Assembly: GCA_029224185.1 (NCBI GenBank) | Contig: CM055188.1 | Span: forward strand, 33,102,305 to 33,166,304 | DNA from: Karalla daura | Taxonomy: Eukaryota > Chordata > Actinopteri > Chaetodontiformes > Leiognathidae | Reading direction: 5' to 3' | Length of the DNA stretch: 64,000 nucleotides | Shown here: positions 48,433 through 56,079 of the stretch, in pieces | How positions within the stretch are numbered: the first letter of the stretch is position 1 | Layout: the number at the start of each line of letters is the position of its first letter | The notes under the pieces: model-generated | Databases searched by the model: none | What the model was told of the DNA's origin: nothing | Seen by the model: the letters and a program-made list of their open reading frames with translations, nothing else | Translations under genes and position numbers: made by a program

Positions 48433-48890
48433 ATAACGGCCGGACCGACCCCGCTGGGAATCCGCGGGAGACAGAAAAAAAGATAAAAGTAGAGAAGCAA
48501 TGCACAGCCTGAGCCGTTTTACCCTCGCGCGTGACAATAACCAGTACAAGTTACCGTAGTCAACCGCCGGCCGGGGTCAGGCGCGGGAACAGGTTAACCG
48601 TTATGCCCGTACGTCACAGTCCCGCTCTGATAATCAATACCAGGCAGGAACGGGGCTCAACGGCAACGGCAGCGTCACCGGAGGCTGGGACGTATAAAAC
48701 AACCCGGCTCGACTCGACTCGGAACGGCACTGCTCGGCCCTGAAGCAGTCGGGCTAAGTCGTCTTCATCCCACACGACAAAATATGAACTCGGGTTTTTT
48801 CCCCGTTAAAACACAAAAGAGGCATTCAACACAGCGGACACATGCACGTAAAACCGGGGCTAACCCGTGATTTGTATGGTGAGTACTTAC

Positions 48891-48975
48891 TGGGATAGCA
48901 GTCTCTGTGTTTGGACAAGGTTAAAAACACCAAGGATAAAATCCACCAGTAGCTCGGTTCCCGTATCCTCCGCAT
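48891..48975 (-). CDS. ptprg: ptprg coding exon 1 (signal peptide)
   Basis: The first coding exon of receptor-type protein tyrosine phosphatase gamma, a single-pass membrane phosphatase. The ATG is at 48975-48973 in a favourable context (aacATGc, A at -3). The exon encodes 28 codons plus one base and ends at a consensus donor (A|gtaagt). It reads MRRIREPSYWWILSLVFLTL, then SKHRDCYP: positive start, hydrophobic core, then a polar end, as in a signal peptide. Human PTPRG begins MRRLLEPCWWILFL... from memory and, as I recall it, has 28 residues before the equivalent ..CFPA boundary. The phase-1 donor fits exon 2 at 13509-13604. The start is chosen by homology and Kozak context, although a longer upstream frame overlaps it in another frame. 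Competing plus-strand frames lack splice logic. Confidence 0.88.
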
Positions 48976-49163
48976 GTTCTTCTACTCATCCAAGGCAACG
49001 AGATACGGCGACGGGTGACAAAGTTTATGAGTCTTTTACTCGGCGAGAGAAAAGGGAAACCGTGGAAAATCACCCACAGCAGTAGTAAAACACACACACA
49101 CACACAAGCACACACTGAAAGGGACCGGAGTAGGAGAAGGCCAAGTTGGCTCACGGGAGCCAC
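48921..49163 (-). other. Upstream ORF overlapping the ptprg start codon
   Basis: An 80-codon frame (MAPVSQLGLLLLRSLSV...) starts 188 bases upstream of the ptprg ATG, in a different frame, and ends 52 bases inside the coding exon. It includes a short (TG)n stretch (49089-49113) that encodes alternating VC. If the transcript starts upstream of 49163, ribosomes translating this frame would bypass the main start. Conservation is unknown. Confidence 0.45.
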
Positions 49164-49560
49164 GAAGGCAGGGGCATCAAAGTAGTAGGTTTAGAGACGA
49201 GGAGGAGGAGAAGGAGACTCGGGGTCTCTGGGTTGCTCAGAAAGACGCAGTCGTCCGCCTCCAGCAGCAGGAGAAGCAGGCTTCGGGGGATAAATCGCTC
49301 CGCACAACGCAGCTGCAGCCGAACAGTTCGAAGTGTGCCGGACTCCGTCGTGCTTGGAGCGGGCGTCCAGACAGCGACATTCCCGAAGTGTTGGGAAAAG
49401 GAAGGGTCAAAATCAATGATCAATCGCTGCGGTGACGATCTTGTTGGTAGAAGAGGTGGTGGTAGAGGTGGCTGGTGGTGGTGGTAGAGGGGAAGAAGAG
49501 GACGAAAACACAATGAGAGGGAGAATACTACAGATCAGAGGTTCAATGCAGAGATTATCC
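48976..49560 (-). other. ptprg: Probable ptprg 5' leader
   Basis: GC-rich sequence immediately upstream of the start codon with no acceptor needed to reach it. It contains GAG/GGA-type runs, a short CA tract and two long upstream frames. The 5' limit is a guess. Confidence 0.5.
49151..49513 (-). other. Second upstream ORF, 120 codons
   Basis: Open frame starting at 49513 (MCFRPLLPLYHHHQPPLPPP...), Pro/Leu/Ser rich. It ends 12 bases past the start of the next upstream frame. Parts are translations of (TCC/CTC)n. No domain is recognisable. It may be partly upstream of the transcription start. Confidence 0.3.
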
Positions 49561-49722
49561 GCGGTGTTAGGCGCTGTGGAGCAAGAGGAAGAGTGGAGCT
49601 AGAGATGTTTCCATTCTTCCATCCAGGAAATGGACTGACGGTCAGGCGAGCATGGTTATGTAGCGGCTGCTGCTGCTGGTCCCATCCTACCGGACAGCCT
49701 GCGTGTGAGGGGCGGCCAACAC

Positions 49723-49737
49723 GGGGCGGGGCGGGGG
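49723..49737. promoter_or_regulatory. Tandem GC boxes (GGGGCGGGGCGGGGG)
   Basis: Two overlapping Sp1/KLF-type GGGGCGGGG motifs, about 750 bp upstream of the ptprg ATG. An AP-1 consensus TGACTCA lies at 49784-49790. Confidence 0.5.
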
Positions 49738-49832
49738 CTGCCGAGGCTGGGGGAGGCGGTGCTTGGATCCGGTGAATGCAAAATGACTCAGAAAGAAGCC
49801 AGAGGCTGGTTTCCCTCTCTTCGCTCTCTCTC

Positions 49833-49835
<3 letters not shown>

Positions 49836-49874
<39 letters not shown>
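49836..49874. repeat. (CT)19 microsatellite in a pyrimidine tract
   Basis: The pure CT run sits in a pyrimidine-rich stretch at 49810-49935, just upstream of the GC boxes relative to ptprg. Such tracts are common at promoters. Confidence 0.93.
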
Positions 49875-49877
<3 letters not shown>

Positions 49878-49935
49878 CCCCCTTCTCCCCCCTCTTCTCT
49901 TCCTCCTTCCTTCCCTTCCCTCTTCCCTCTCTATG

Positions 49936-50224
49936 ATAAGGAAGACTCCAGAAATCAGTGGCTCATGTCAGGATTGTCACCAAAGTCAAAGCTCCCTGCT
50001 GCCGCTTTTAAAAGGGAACCCAGGGTGATTTCTTTCCACCATCACGTCCCAGTGCACGAATACATCCTAAAACGTTGAAATGGCAGCTGAAAAAAGAGTA
50101 GAGTCTGAACAGAATGAGACTGAATGGTTCTCTCTCTCTCTTTTTTTAAAAAATGTGCCTTTATTTGGCCAGGATAGTACCGGTGAGGTCTAGTTTTTCC
50201 CCAAATGAGTCCAGGCCAAGATCT
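49936..50224. other. Upstream intergenic sequence, nothing recognised
   Basis: Unique, non-coding, with a (TC)n patch at 50130-50140. Confidence 0.5.
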
Positions 50225-50820
50225 GGCAGCAGTTAAGCAGAACAATCACACACTCATGCACACAAATTAAAACTTACATAAGACACTTGCAGGGCAACAC
50301 AGTGGGCGACCAGTTAACACTTTCTCCTAGCAAAAAGGATTTGGTTTGGCTTCTCTGATTTTTGGAGATGTTTTTGGACTCCCCATCCAGTTGTGACACA
50401 GAATATCTTATCTTACACACTTTGCATCAATAGTGTCACTGGTGAATACAGTCTGGGCGGATCACCAATCCAACAAATGGCACACACAAATTCAAATTCA
50501 CACAGGACACTTTGAAGGTGAACGGTAACTGGTTAGCACAGCTTAATTTCCTAGGTGGCACCAAGGGACACTGTGATGATGTTTTTGGACCTGGCATACA
50601 GGTGTGCCTCAGAACATCTATCCTTTATCTTGCCTGCTTTCTATCCATTGGTGTCGCCTGTGGTCTTGCTGAGTTAAGGTAGGAAATATACTGTGATGAC
50701 AGGTCACACACACACACACACACATATTTAAATTCACATGAGACATTTTCAGGGCAGCAGGGCAGTGGTTAGCCTGGTCACCTCCCAGTGTAATTTATTT
50801 CCAGGACTATTTTCAGGGAT
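50225..50820 (-). repeat. Tandem array of SINE-derived segments, unit about 210-235 bp
   Basis: GATGTTTTTGGAC recurs at 50366 and 50577. ACACAAATT.AAA.TTCACA.AGGACACTT recurs at about 50261, 50484 and 50720. CAGTGG(TTAGC) or equivalent follows each (50300, 50530, 50772). ATCTTATCTT...CTTTGCATCAATAGTGTC and ATCTTGCCTGCTTTCTATCCATTGGTGTC are the matching left parts. The internal landmarks are those of the SINE at 54248-54580, so a SINE segment was apparently multiplied in tandem and then decayed. Confidence 0.65.
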
Positions 50821-51190
50821 AAAATGAGGAAATAAAAAAATAGTAAAAATGAAAGACTACATCAAAAACAGCAGTAAAAACATAATTTTAAAGTTATAAC
50901 CAGACTACACAATATTAAAAGTCATTTAACAGCTGACTTGTTTTAATGGTACAGTAAGTTTGTGGTGGGTTTTGGATTGCTGTTGTTAAATGGAAAATCA
51001 AAAGCAAAATTACTATAATGTAATAATTGCATTTCCTCTCACACAGAGGTGTCACCAGACTGGAATATGACCCATGTCCTTTTCAAGGTGTCACTGCGTG
51101 GATCCTATTTTGTAAAATTACATTACAGAAGTCACCAAAGAAATGCACAAAAACCAGCCAGTCTGTGATATATTAGCCAATTCCCCATAT
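50821..51190. other. AT-rich spacer, nothing recognised
   Basis: Unique-looking AT-rich sequence between SINE-derived blocks. Confidence 0.45.
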
Positions 51191-51995
51191 CTACCCAGTG
51201 GTATCCCTTATGGTTTTGCTGGTGCCTTTCCAGCACAAGTAGGGTGAAGTCGGAGACTCTCTGGACACTCTTGACCACTCTGGACAGGTCACCAGTCCTT
51301 CACAGGGCACACACATACCATTCACTCTTACACAGTGCTGTGCCATTGAATGAAAGAACAGAAGTTACCAAAAATAAATAAACAAAAATCTCAACCCAAA
51401 AACTCAGAATGTGTTATTTGGTTTAACTTTTGAGTTACATGTTTGGTTGGTGTTTAGCATGGCCACTCCCTGAGAAATGAGGATATACATGTTTAGCTGG
51501 AGATTTCCTTCGTCATACCCGCTTTCTTCCCACTGGTTGTGCTGGTGATCTTACCGTTTATCATCAGCACAGGTAAGATGAAAGCAGCATATACAGCCCA
51601 GACAGGTCACAAGTCAGTCACAGGATGCAAACTATATTCAATCTCATACTTAGACCTGAGTGAAATTTCGCTTTCTTTCGAGTCTCCAATCAACCATAAT
51701 GCATGTTTTTGGACCATATGACAAACATACAAAGACACAGGAAGAAGACGCAAACTCCAATTCTTCTCTTCAAAAACATTTTATTTGATATTTGCATTCA
51801 CTCATGCATTCACTCATCAAGGCCTCAAAGCATAAAGGGCCCAGATCTGACCCCCTGGTCAGACCAACAACCTCTCTATCATCATGTTTTTGGACCTGCA
51901 GTACATGCGTGGCTGGACGTGCACATTCATCATCATACATGCTTTGTACCCATTGTACCAGTCTTTGACAATTCCTCTGGCCCTATTTTCAGGGC
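51191..51995 (-). mobile_element. Series of SINE relics
   Basis: Three partial copies in the same orientation. 51191-51330 (GTGGTATCCCTTATGGTTTTGCTGG ... TGGACAGGTCACCAGTCCTTCACAGGG). 51515-51760 (TGGTTGTGCTGGTGATCTT ... GAGTCTCCAATCAACCATAATGCATGTTTTTGGACC). 51884-51990 (ATGTTTTTGGACCTGCAGTACATG, then TTGTACCCATTGTACCAGTC). Heads are missing or decayed. Confidence 0.6.
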
Positions 51996-52076
51996 GGATA
52001 TGGCGAAGGCAAGAAATACATAGAAGTACATACAGGTTTCCAGACGAACATTGTTGGGGACCAGCCCCTACCCTAA

Positions 52077-52520
52077 GTGGAGAACTTTAAGTATCTTGGA
52101 GTCGAGTATCTCTTCTTCACCAGCCGGATGCTGTCCCTGTCCATTGCCCCAAGCTCTCGATTAACTAGTGCATCTTCCTTCCAACCCTGAATTATTGTCG
52201 TGAGCTGTGGGTAATGAACGCATGAAATGAGTTTCTCTGCAGAGTGCCTGGGCTCAGCCTTAAAGATGGGCTGAGGAGCTCAGACATCTGTGAGGGACAC
52301 ACAGTAGAGCTGCTGCTCCTCTGCAATGAGAGGCCAGGATGCTTGAATGCCTCCCCGAGGGAACTATAGTAGCCGTGGGACTGCAAGGTAGACAGCTGGC
52401 TTGGGAATGCCCCTGGATCCTTGTAGAGGAGCTGGTGGAAGTAGCCAGGTAAAGGAGTCTGAGATTCTCTTTTGAGACTGCTGCTCCCACAATCTGGACC
52501 TCTATAAGAAGTGGAAAATG
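52077..52520 (+). pseudogene. Decayed LINE reverse-transcriptase C-terminal relic
   Basis: Interrupted coding remnants of a non-LTR retrotransposon. Frame pieces read VENFKYLGVEYLFFTS, then after a break YCRELWVMN, a stop, NEFLCRVPGLSLKDGLRSSD and ICEGHTVELLLLCNERPG. These match the 'FKYLGVLFTS ... HELWVMTER ... GLSLRDRVRSS' C-terminal signature of a LINE common in fishes, known to me by pattern only. It has stops and frame shifts and is inactive. The family (RTE-like or other) is uncertain. Confidence 0.6.
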
Positions 52521-52907
52521 GAACTAACTTTAGTTTAGTTACACCCTGGACTCTATCATTCCAGTTGCCACTTAATTTGGAAAGAAGTTGCCAACCTCCT
52601 CTAATAGTTTAGAGAAGAACATAAGGTCATGTGAACAGTATCATTCATGTGAGTAAATCCTAAATGTCATTGCCCAATAAGCACGAAAGGGCAATTGTTG
52701 AACAATTACAATTTCAGAAGTACTTTAAAAACCAGCATTTCTGATGAAACCCATTCAATGTACAGTATCTTCTTTATTAAAACCAGAGAACAAGGATAAA
52801 TAGGTCCTCTTTGAGAAAAAAAGTACCAGCCCACTCAACTAGATGTTAAAAAACTGAATAAGCAAAGAAATTTTTGTCATGAAAAGCTTTTAAAGATGAA
52901 TAAAATG
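52521..52907. other. Intergenic spacer, nothing recognised
   Basis: Unique-looking AT-rich sequence. Confidence 0.45.
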
Positions 52908-53035
52908 ATCAGCTTAGCTCATGCTCAAGTGCAAGTGAATATGTGAAATGGATGTGAAAATACAGAGGCGGATGGACAGACCACCAGAGGAACGATGCCT
53001 TAGGGCCAATGCAGCGGCAGGCATAAAATATAAAT
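52908..53035 (+). repeat. Dispersed repeat Y, copy C
   Basis: TAGCTCATGCTCAAGTGCA and GGATGGACAGACCACCAGAGGAACGATGCCTTAGGGCC match copy A at 26585-26735 in the same orientation. Confidence 0.6.
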
Positions 53036-54247
53036 GCAGAAATAGGAAAATAACCCATTTCAACAAAATGGTGTCCTGATTGTTCATTCAGTGTGTAGTC
53101 TAACAGTGTAGGTTTTGGTGAGTTTACACGTTTTATTAGACACTGAGTGAATATAGCCGAGAAGAAACGGCCTTCGGGGTGCAATATGCGTGATTTGAAA
53201 TCTTAAAATTACATTTAGGGATAAGAAACGTGGACAATTCATTCTTCCACTCTAGGTCCTCTTTAAGTGTTGCATCAAACATGTTGCATCGCATGACGAA
53301 ACACTGCTCAAATGTTATGCAGCGGAGGTCATCACAGACCGAAGCTCTGCTCAAAAGAGAGGGAGTGAGGAGTCTCTGTGTCACATGCACTGATTCCAGC
53401 CTCCTCATGTTGTCATCTTACTGTTTTGTTGCTTCCTCCCAGGCCCCATTATTAAAATGACCCTCCTGTGGCCACACAGTGATGTCCCTTTACCTCCTGC
53501 TGGCAGAGCTGTGAATGGAATACTTTAGCAGCAATCATCACCTGGAATACCGTCATGTAGGCGAGTGTACTGATCGGAGAATTATGCATCCACCGGTGAC
53601 ACTCCCCTAGGTAAATGTGTAGTCAGTGGTGTTCTTGCAGAACTATCCAGCTGGACATTTAATTTGAGGAATCTGATTAAATTTCTCATTTAATTACCCA
53701 GTTCTCTGCAGGGCCATTGAAGACAGTCACAAGGGCCCTTTGCTTTTAATGTGGGCCATCTGCTTCCTCTCCAAAATGCCTACCTTTTCAAAGCCCCCAC
53801 AGCCTCATGGGCTTCCTTGCACGATCCTCCAGGCTGCACTACTTCCATACACACTGCAAAACATGACCACAGTTGACAACACTCCAGGCCTTACTGTATC
53901 CGGTCTGATCCGGTGCAATTAACCCGAACAGGGGGATTCTGAATGCTTGCCATTTTTCTTTCTTGGTCTCTCTGGTGACGCAACAAGATGACCCTTTAAA
54001 TTAAAGATGCAGCCTGCAATAATCTCTGCAACAGATCCACCACGTGTGGGGCCCTCTAGGAGAACATCAGGCTGTAAATACATTAACAATTACATGTCGT
54101 CAGACATCATTTTTAACATTCTGTTACATTACTCAGTGCTTACTCAATGCTTACTCAATGCTTTATCGCCTCACTTCTTAACAATATGAACCATACCGAT
54201 GGATAATAATTTATAATTTGATTTCGCTCTGTCGCTGCAACAACTGG
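53036..54247. other. Intergenic, with a possible conserved block
   Basis: No gene recognised. 53440-53770 is balanced, repeat-free sequence with TTTAATT/ATTTAATTACC words and looks like a candidate conserved non-coding element. Confidence 0.4.
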
Positions 54248-54580
54248 TTCATCCATCCATCAGTTTTTTTACCCAGCAGTGTCACTGGGGTCTGCCAGTG
54301 CCTATCTCCAGAACACAAAGCAGGGAACACAGCCTGGACGAGTAGCCAGTCTATCGCAGGACACACACACACCTCGGGGCAATTTCAATCGAAGTAAACA
54401 TGCATGTTTTTGGGCTTGGGTGGAAACTAGAGTACTCAGAGGAAACTCACGCAGACACAGAGAGAACATGCAAACTCCACACAGAAAGGCCCCCGACTGT
54501 GGTGTGAACTGGCGACCTTCTTGCTGTGCGGCGACAGCAGTAACCACTGCGCTGCCGTGTGGACCCACAACAACAGATGG
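54248..54580 (-). mobile_element. SINE, essentially full length
   Basis: The best copy in the window. On the plus strand it reads ATCCATCCATCAGTTTTTTTACCCAGCAGTGTCACTGG, CCTGGACGAGTAGCCAGTCTATCGCAGG, CACACACACACACC, GGGGCAATTTCAATCGAAGTAAACATGCATGTTTTTGGGC, GGAAACTAGAGTACTCAGAGGAAACTCACGCAGACAC, AGAACATGCAAACTCCACACAGAAAGGCC, then GAACTGGCGACCTTCTTGCTGTG.GGCGACAGCAGTAACCACTGCGC. The last part is the antisense of a tRNA-like head. Known from memory as an HE1/V-SINE-type element widespread in fishes. A poly-frame 118-codon ORF over it is not a gene. Confidence 0.78.
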
Positions 54581-55071
54581 AACATACCAGACAACAACCC
54601 GGCAGTTCCAGACGGCCGCCTTGTGCAGAGTGTGAAATCGATTCTTTCCAACAATGTAACTATATTCTGATTATCATCTGTTTAAATTGTAACTGTTGTG
54701 GTGTAGAATGACTCCTGTTTAACATTGTAAATACATAACTCTGTCACATTTCCCAACACTGCACATGGCTCAGGCACTAACTGATTTGTCGATCAAGAGG
54801 AAGTCAATGCCAAAAAAATCAATTAAATGTTTATGTCAAACATTGTCGATCTTTTTTGATCGTAGGGGGAGTTGTTGCTCTCCTCTGTCACTATTGATCA
54901 GCTGTGGCGCATTGGGTTTTGGACTGCTCAAACATGACAAGCAATTTGAAGATGTCACCTTGGGCTCTGGATGAACAGATTCACTATTATCTTGGACCGT
55001 TTAAGATCAAACAACCGGCTGATGAGCTGAGAAAATGATCAACAGAACATTACCATAACAAAACATAGCAG
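54581..55071. other. Intergenic spacer, nothing recognised
   Basis: Unique-looking sequence between the SINE and a local duplication. Confidence 0.45.
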
Positions 55072-55165
55072 TCATGGACTGAACCGTCAGCAACTGTCCT
55101 GGTGTCACAGTCAGACCATTAGCATGCCTCCAGGGTAGCCTTCAAGTCAATGAGATAGCACACAA
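55072..55165 (+). repeat. Local direct repeat, copy 1
   Basis: GAACCGTCAGCAACTG.., GTGTCACAGTCAGACCATTAGCATGCCTCCAGGGTAGCC and GTCAATGAGATAGCACACAA recur about 910 bp to the right at 55990-56079. Confidence 0.8.
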
Positions 55166-55374
55166 GGGGACCTGGAATGGTTGAATGGTGTATTCATGCT
55201 TGTTCTCCGGTGTTGACAGAGAAGCCATGGAACACTGGTTTCACCGGGAAAGCCTCAGATGCTATTTAACAGTCCTGTTTTTAAGTGTGGGAATATTACA
55301 GCGCATTTCTGCTTCGTGCTGATTGGCTGTCCCGGCTGCCACTCATATGAACGATTGCGTGCCTTAATGTTCCG

Positions 55375-55500
55375 TGCACACACAGGGAGAACATGCAAAG
55401 TCCTCACAGAAAGGCCCTGACCGGGGCGTGAACTGGCGGACGTCTTGCTGTGAGGTGACAGCGCTAACCCCTGAAGTACTGTGTGTGTGGCATGCTGCAC
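55375..55500 (-). mobile_element. SINE head fragment
   Basis: CACAGGGAGAACATGCAAAGTCCTCACAGAAAGGCCC, GAACTGGCGGACGTCTTGCTGTGAGGTGACAGCGCTAACC. Head half of the same SINE as 54248-54580, lacking the GCATGTTTTTGG body. Confidence 0.65.
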
Positions 55501-55651
55501 AGTCATACTCTCAGAATACCAAATGTTCTCATATTATGATAGCAGATTATTTTGTTGTTAGAATCGACCCCCACATACAGGTTGTGTAAATCACTTCTTG
55601 GCTGTTACCCAGAAATGAATGTAACTGGAGCGATACAACTGTGTAGCAGAA

Positions 55652-55725
55652 ACACATCCAGCCTCAGATGTCTGATCCAGAAGAGGAGGACTCAGATACT
55701 GAGGAAGAACCTGGAGCGCGTACAC
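55652..55725 (+). repeat. Single-copy relative of the 73-bp minisatellite unit
   Basis: ACACATCCAGCCTcaGATGT..GATCCAGAaGAGGAGGA.tCAGAtACTGAGGAAgAACCtGGAGC aligns with the unit at 1-1529 with scattered substitutions and a short gap. The same reading frame is open from ATG at 55668: MSDPEEEDSDTEEEPGA versus MLEPQPEEEPETEEQPGA in the minisatellite. The frame continues to 55859 (TLTSHWKLHQTAASQ...) and looks like the start of a decayed transposon or host coding sequence. The family was not recognised. Confidence 0.75.
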
Positions 55726-55863
55726 TGACATCTCACTGGAAACTCCACCAAACTGCTGCCTCACAGTCATGTGTCTTCATTTATTCCCGAACCTGTTTGG
55801 AGGCGAGTGTACATAAATTATTTTTAGCTGCCATTTCAGTATTCAAAATTTATACATGAATGA

Positions 55864-55890
55864 GGACATGATGATGTTTTTGGACCTGCT
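55864..55890 (-). repeat. SINE core relic
   Basis: GATGATGTTTTTGGACCTGCTGTACAT closely resembles 51881-51906 (ATCATGTTTTTGGACCTGCAGTACAT). Confidence 0.5.
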
Positions 55891-55989
55891 GTACATCTTT
55901 TCCGGGGTATAAACTGCCGTTATTCAACACAGCCAAAGCAAAAATCGCTTGATGATTCAGTTGCTGTTTAAGAGAACATGACCATGAAC

Positions 55990-56079
55990 AGTCATGAGCA
56001 GAACCTTCAGAAACAGTGTCACAGACAGACCATTAACATGCCTCTGGAGTAACCTCCAAGTCAGTGAGATAGCACACAA
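55990..56079 (+). repeat. Local direct repeat, copy 2
   Basis: GAACCTTCAGAAACAGTGTCACAGACAGACCATTAACATGCCTCTGGAGTAACC and GTCAGTGAGATAGCACACAA match 55072-55165 with scattered differences. Confidence 0.8.

Larger units (their letters stand above)
13605..48890 (-). other. ptprg: ptprg intron 1, 35,286 bp
   Basis: Bounded by the donor gtaagtac (48890-48883) and the acceptor ...ctctcccacag ending at 13605, both on the minus strand. A very long first intron is known for PTPRG in mammals, where it is larger still. It contains nearly all of the tandem arrays, microsatellites and dispersed repeats listed below. I found no other exon that would extend the open ptprg frame; a stop-containing candidate exon is listed at 21361-21443. 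Confidence 0.8.
48360..49770. promoter_or_regulatory. ptprg: CpG-rich region around ptprg exon 1
   Basis: CpG dinucleotides are dense here, whereas the flanking DNA is AT-rich and CpG-poor. The region covers the start of intron 1, exon 1, the 5' leader and the GC-box zone, as expected of a CpG-island promoter. CCGTTA/AACCGG words recur at 48385-48610. The start site is not visible from sequence; it probably lies between 49.2 and 49.7 kb, reading leftward. Confidence 0.65.

Noticed and set aside
48867..49085. Plus-strand frame overlapping ptprg exon 1
   Set aside because: No homology or splice logic; a shadow of the GC-rich exon and leader on the other strand.
54279..54635. 118-codon frame on the plus strand
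   Set aside because: It lies over a SINE copy and is not conserved as protein.
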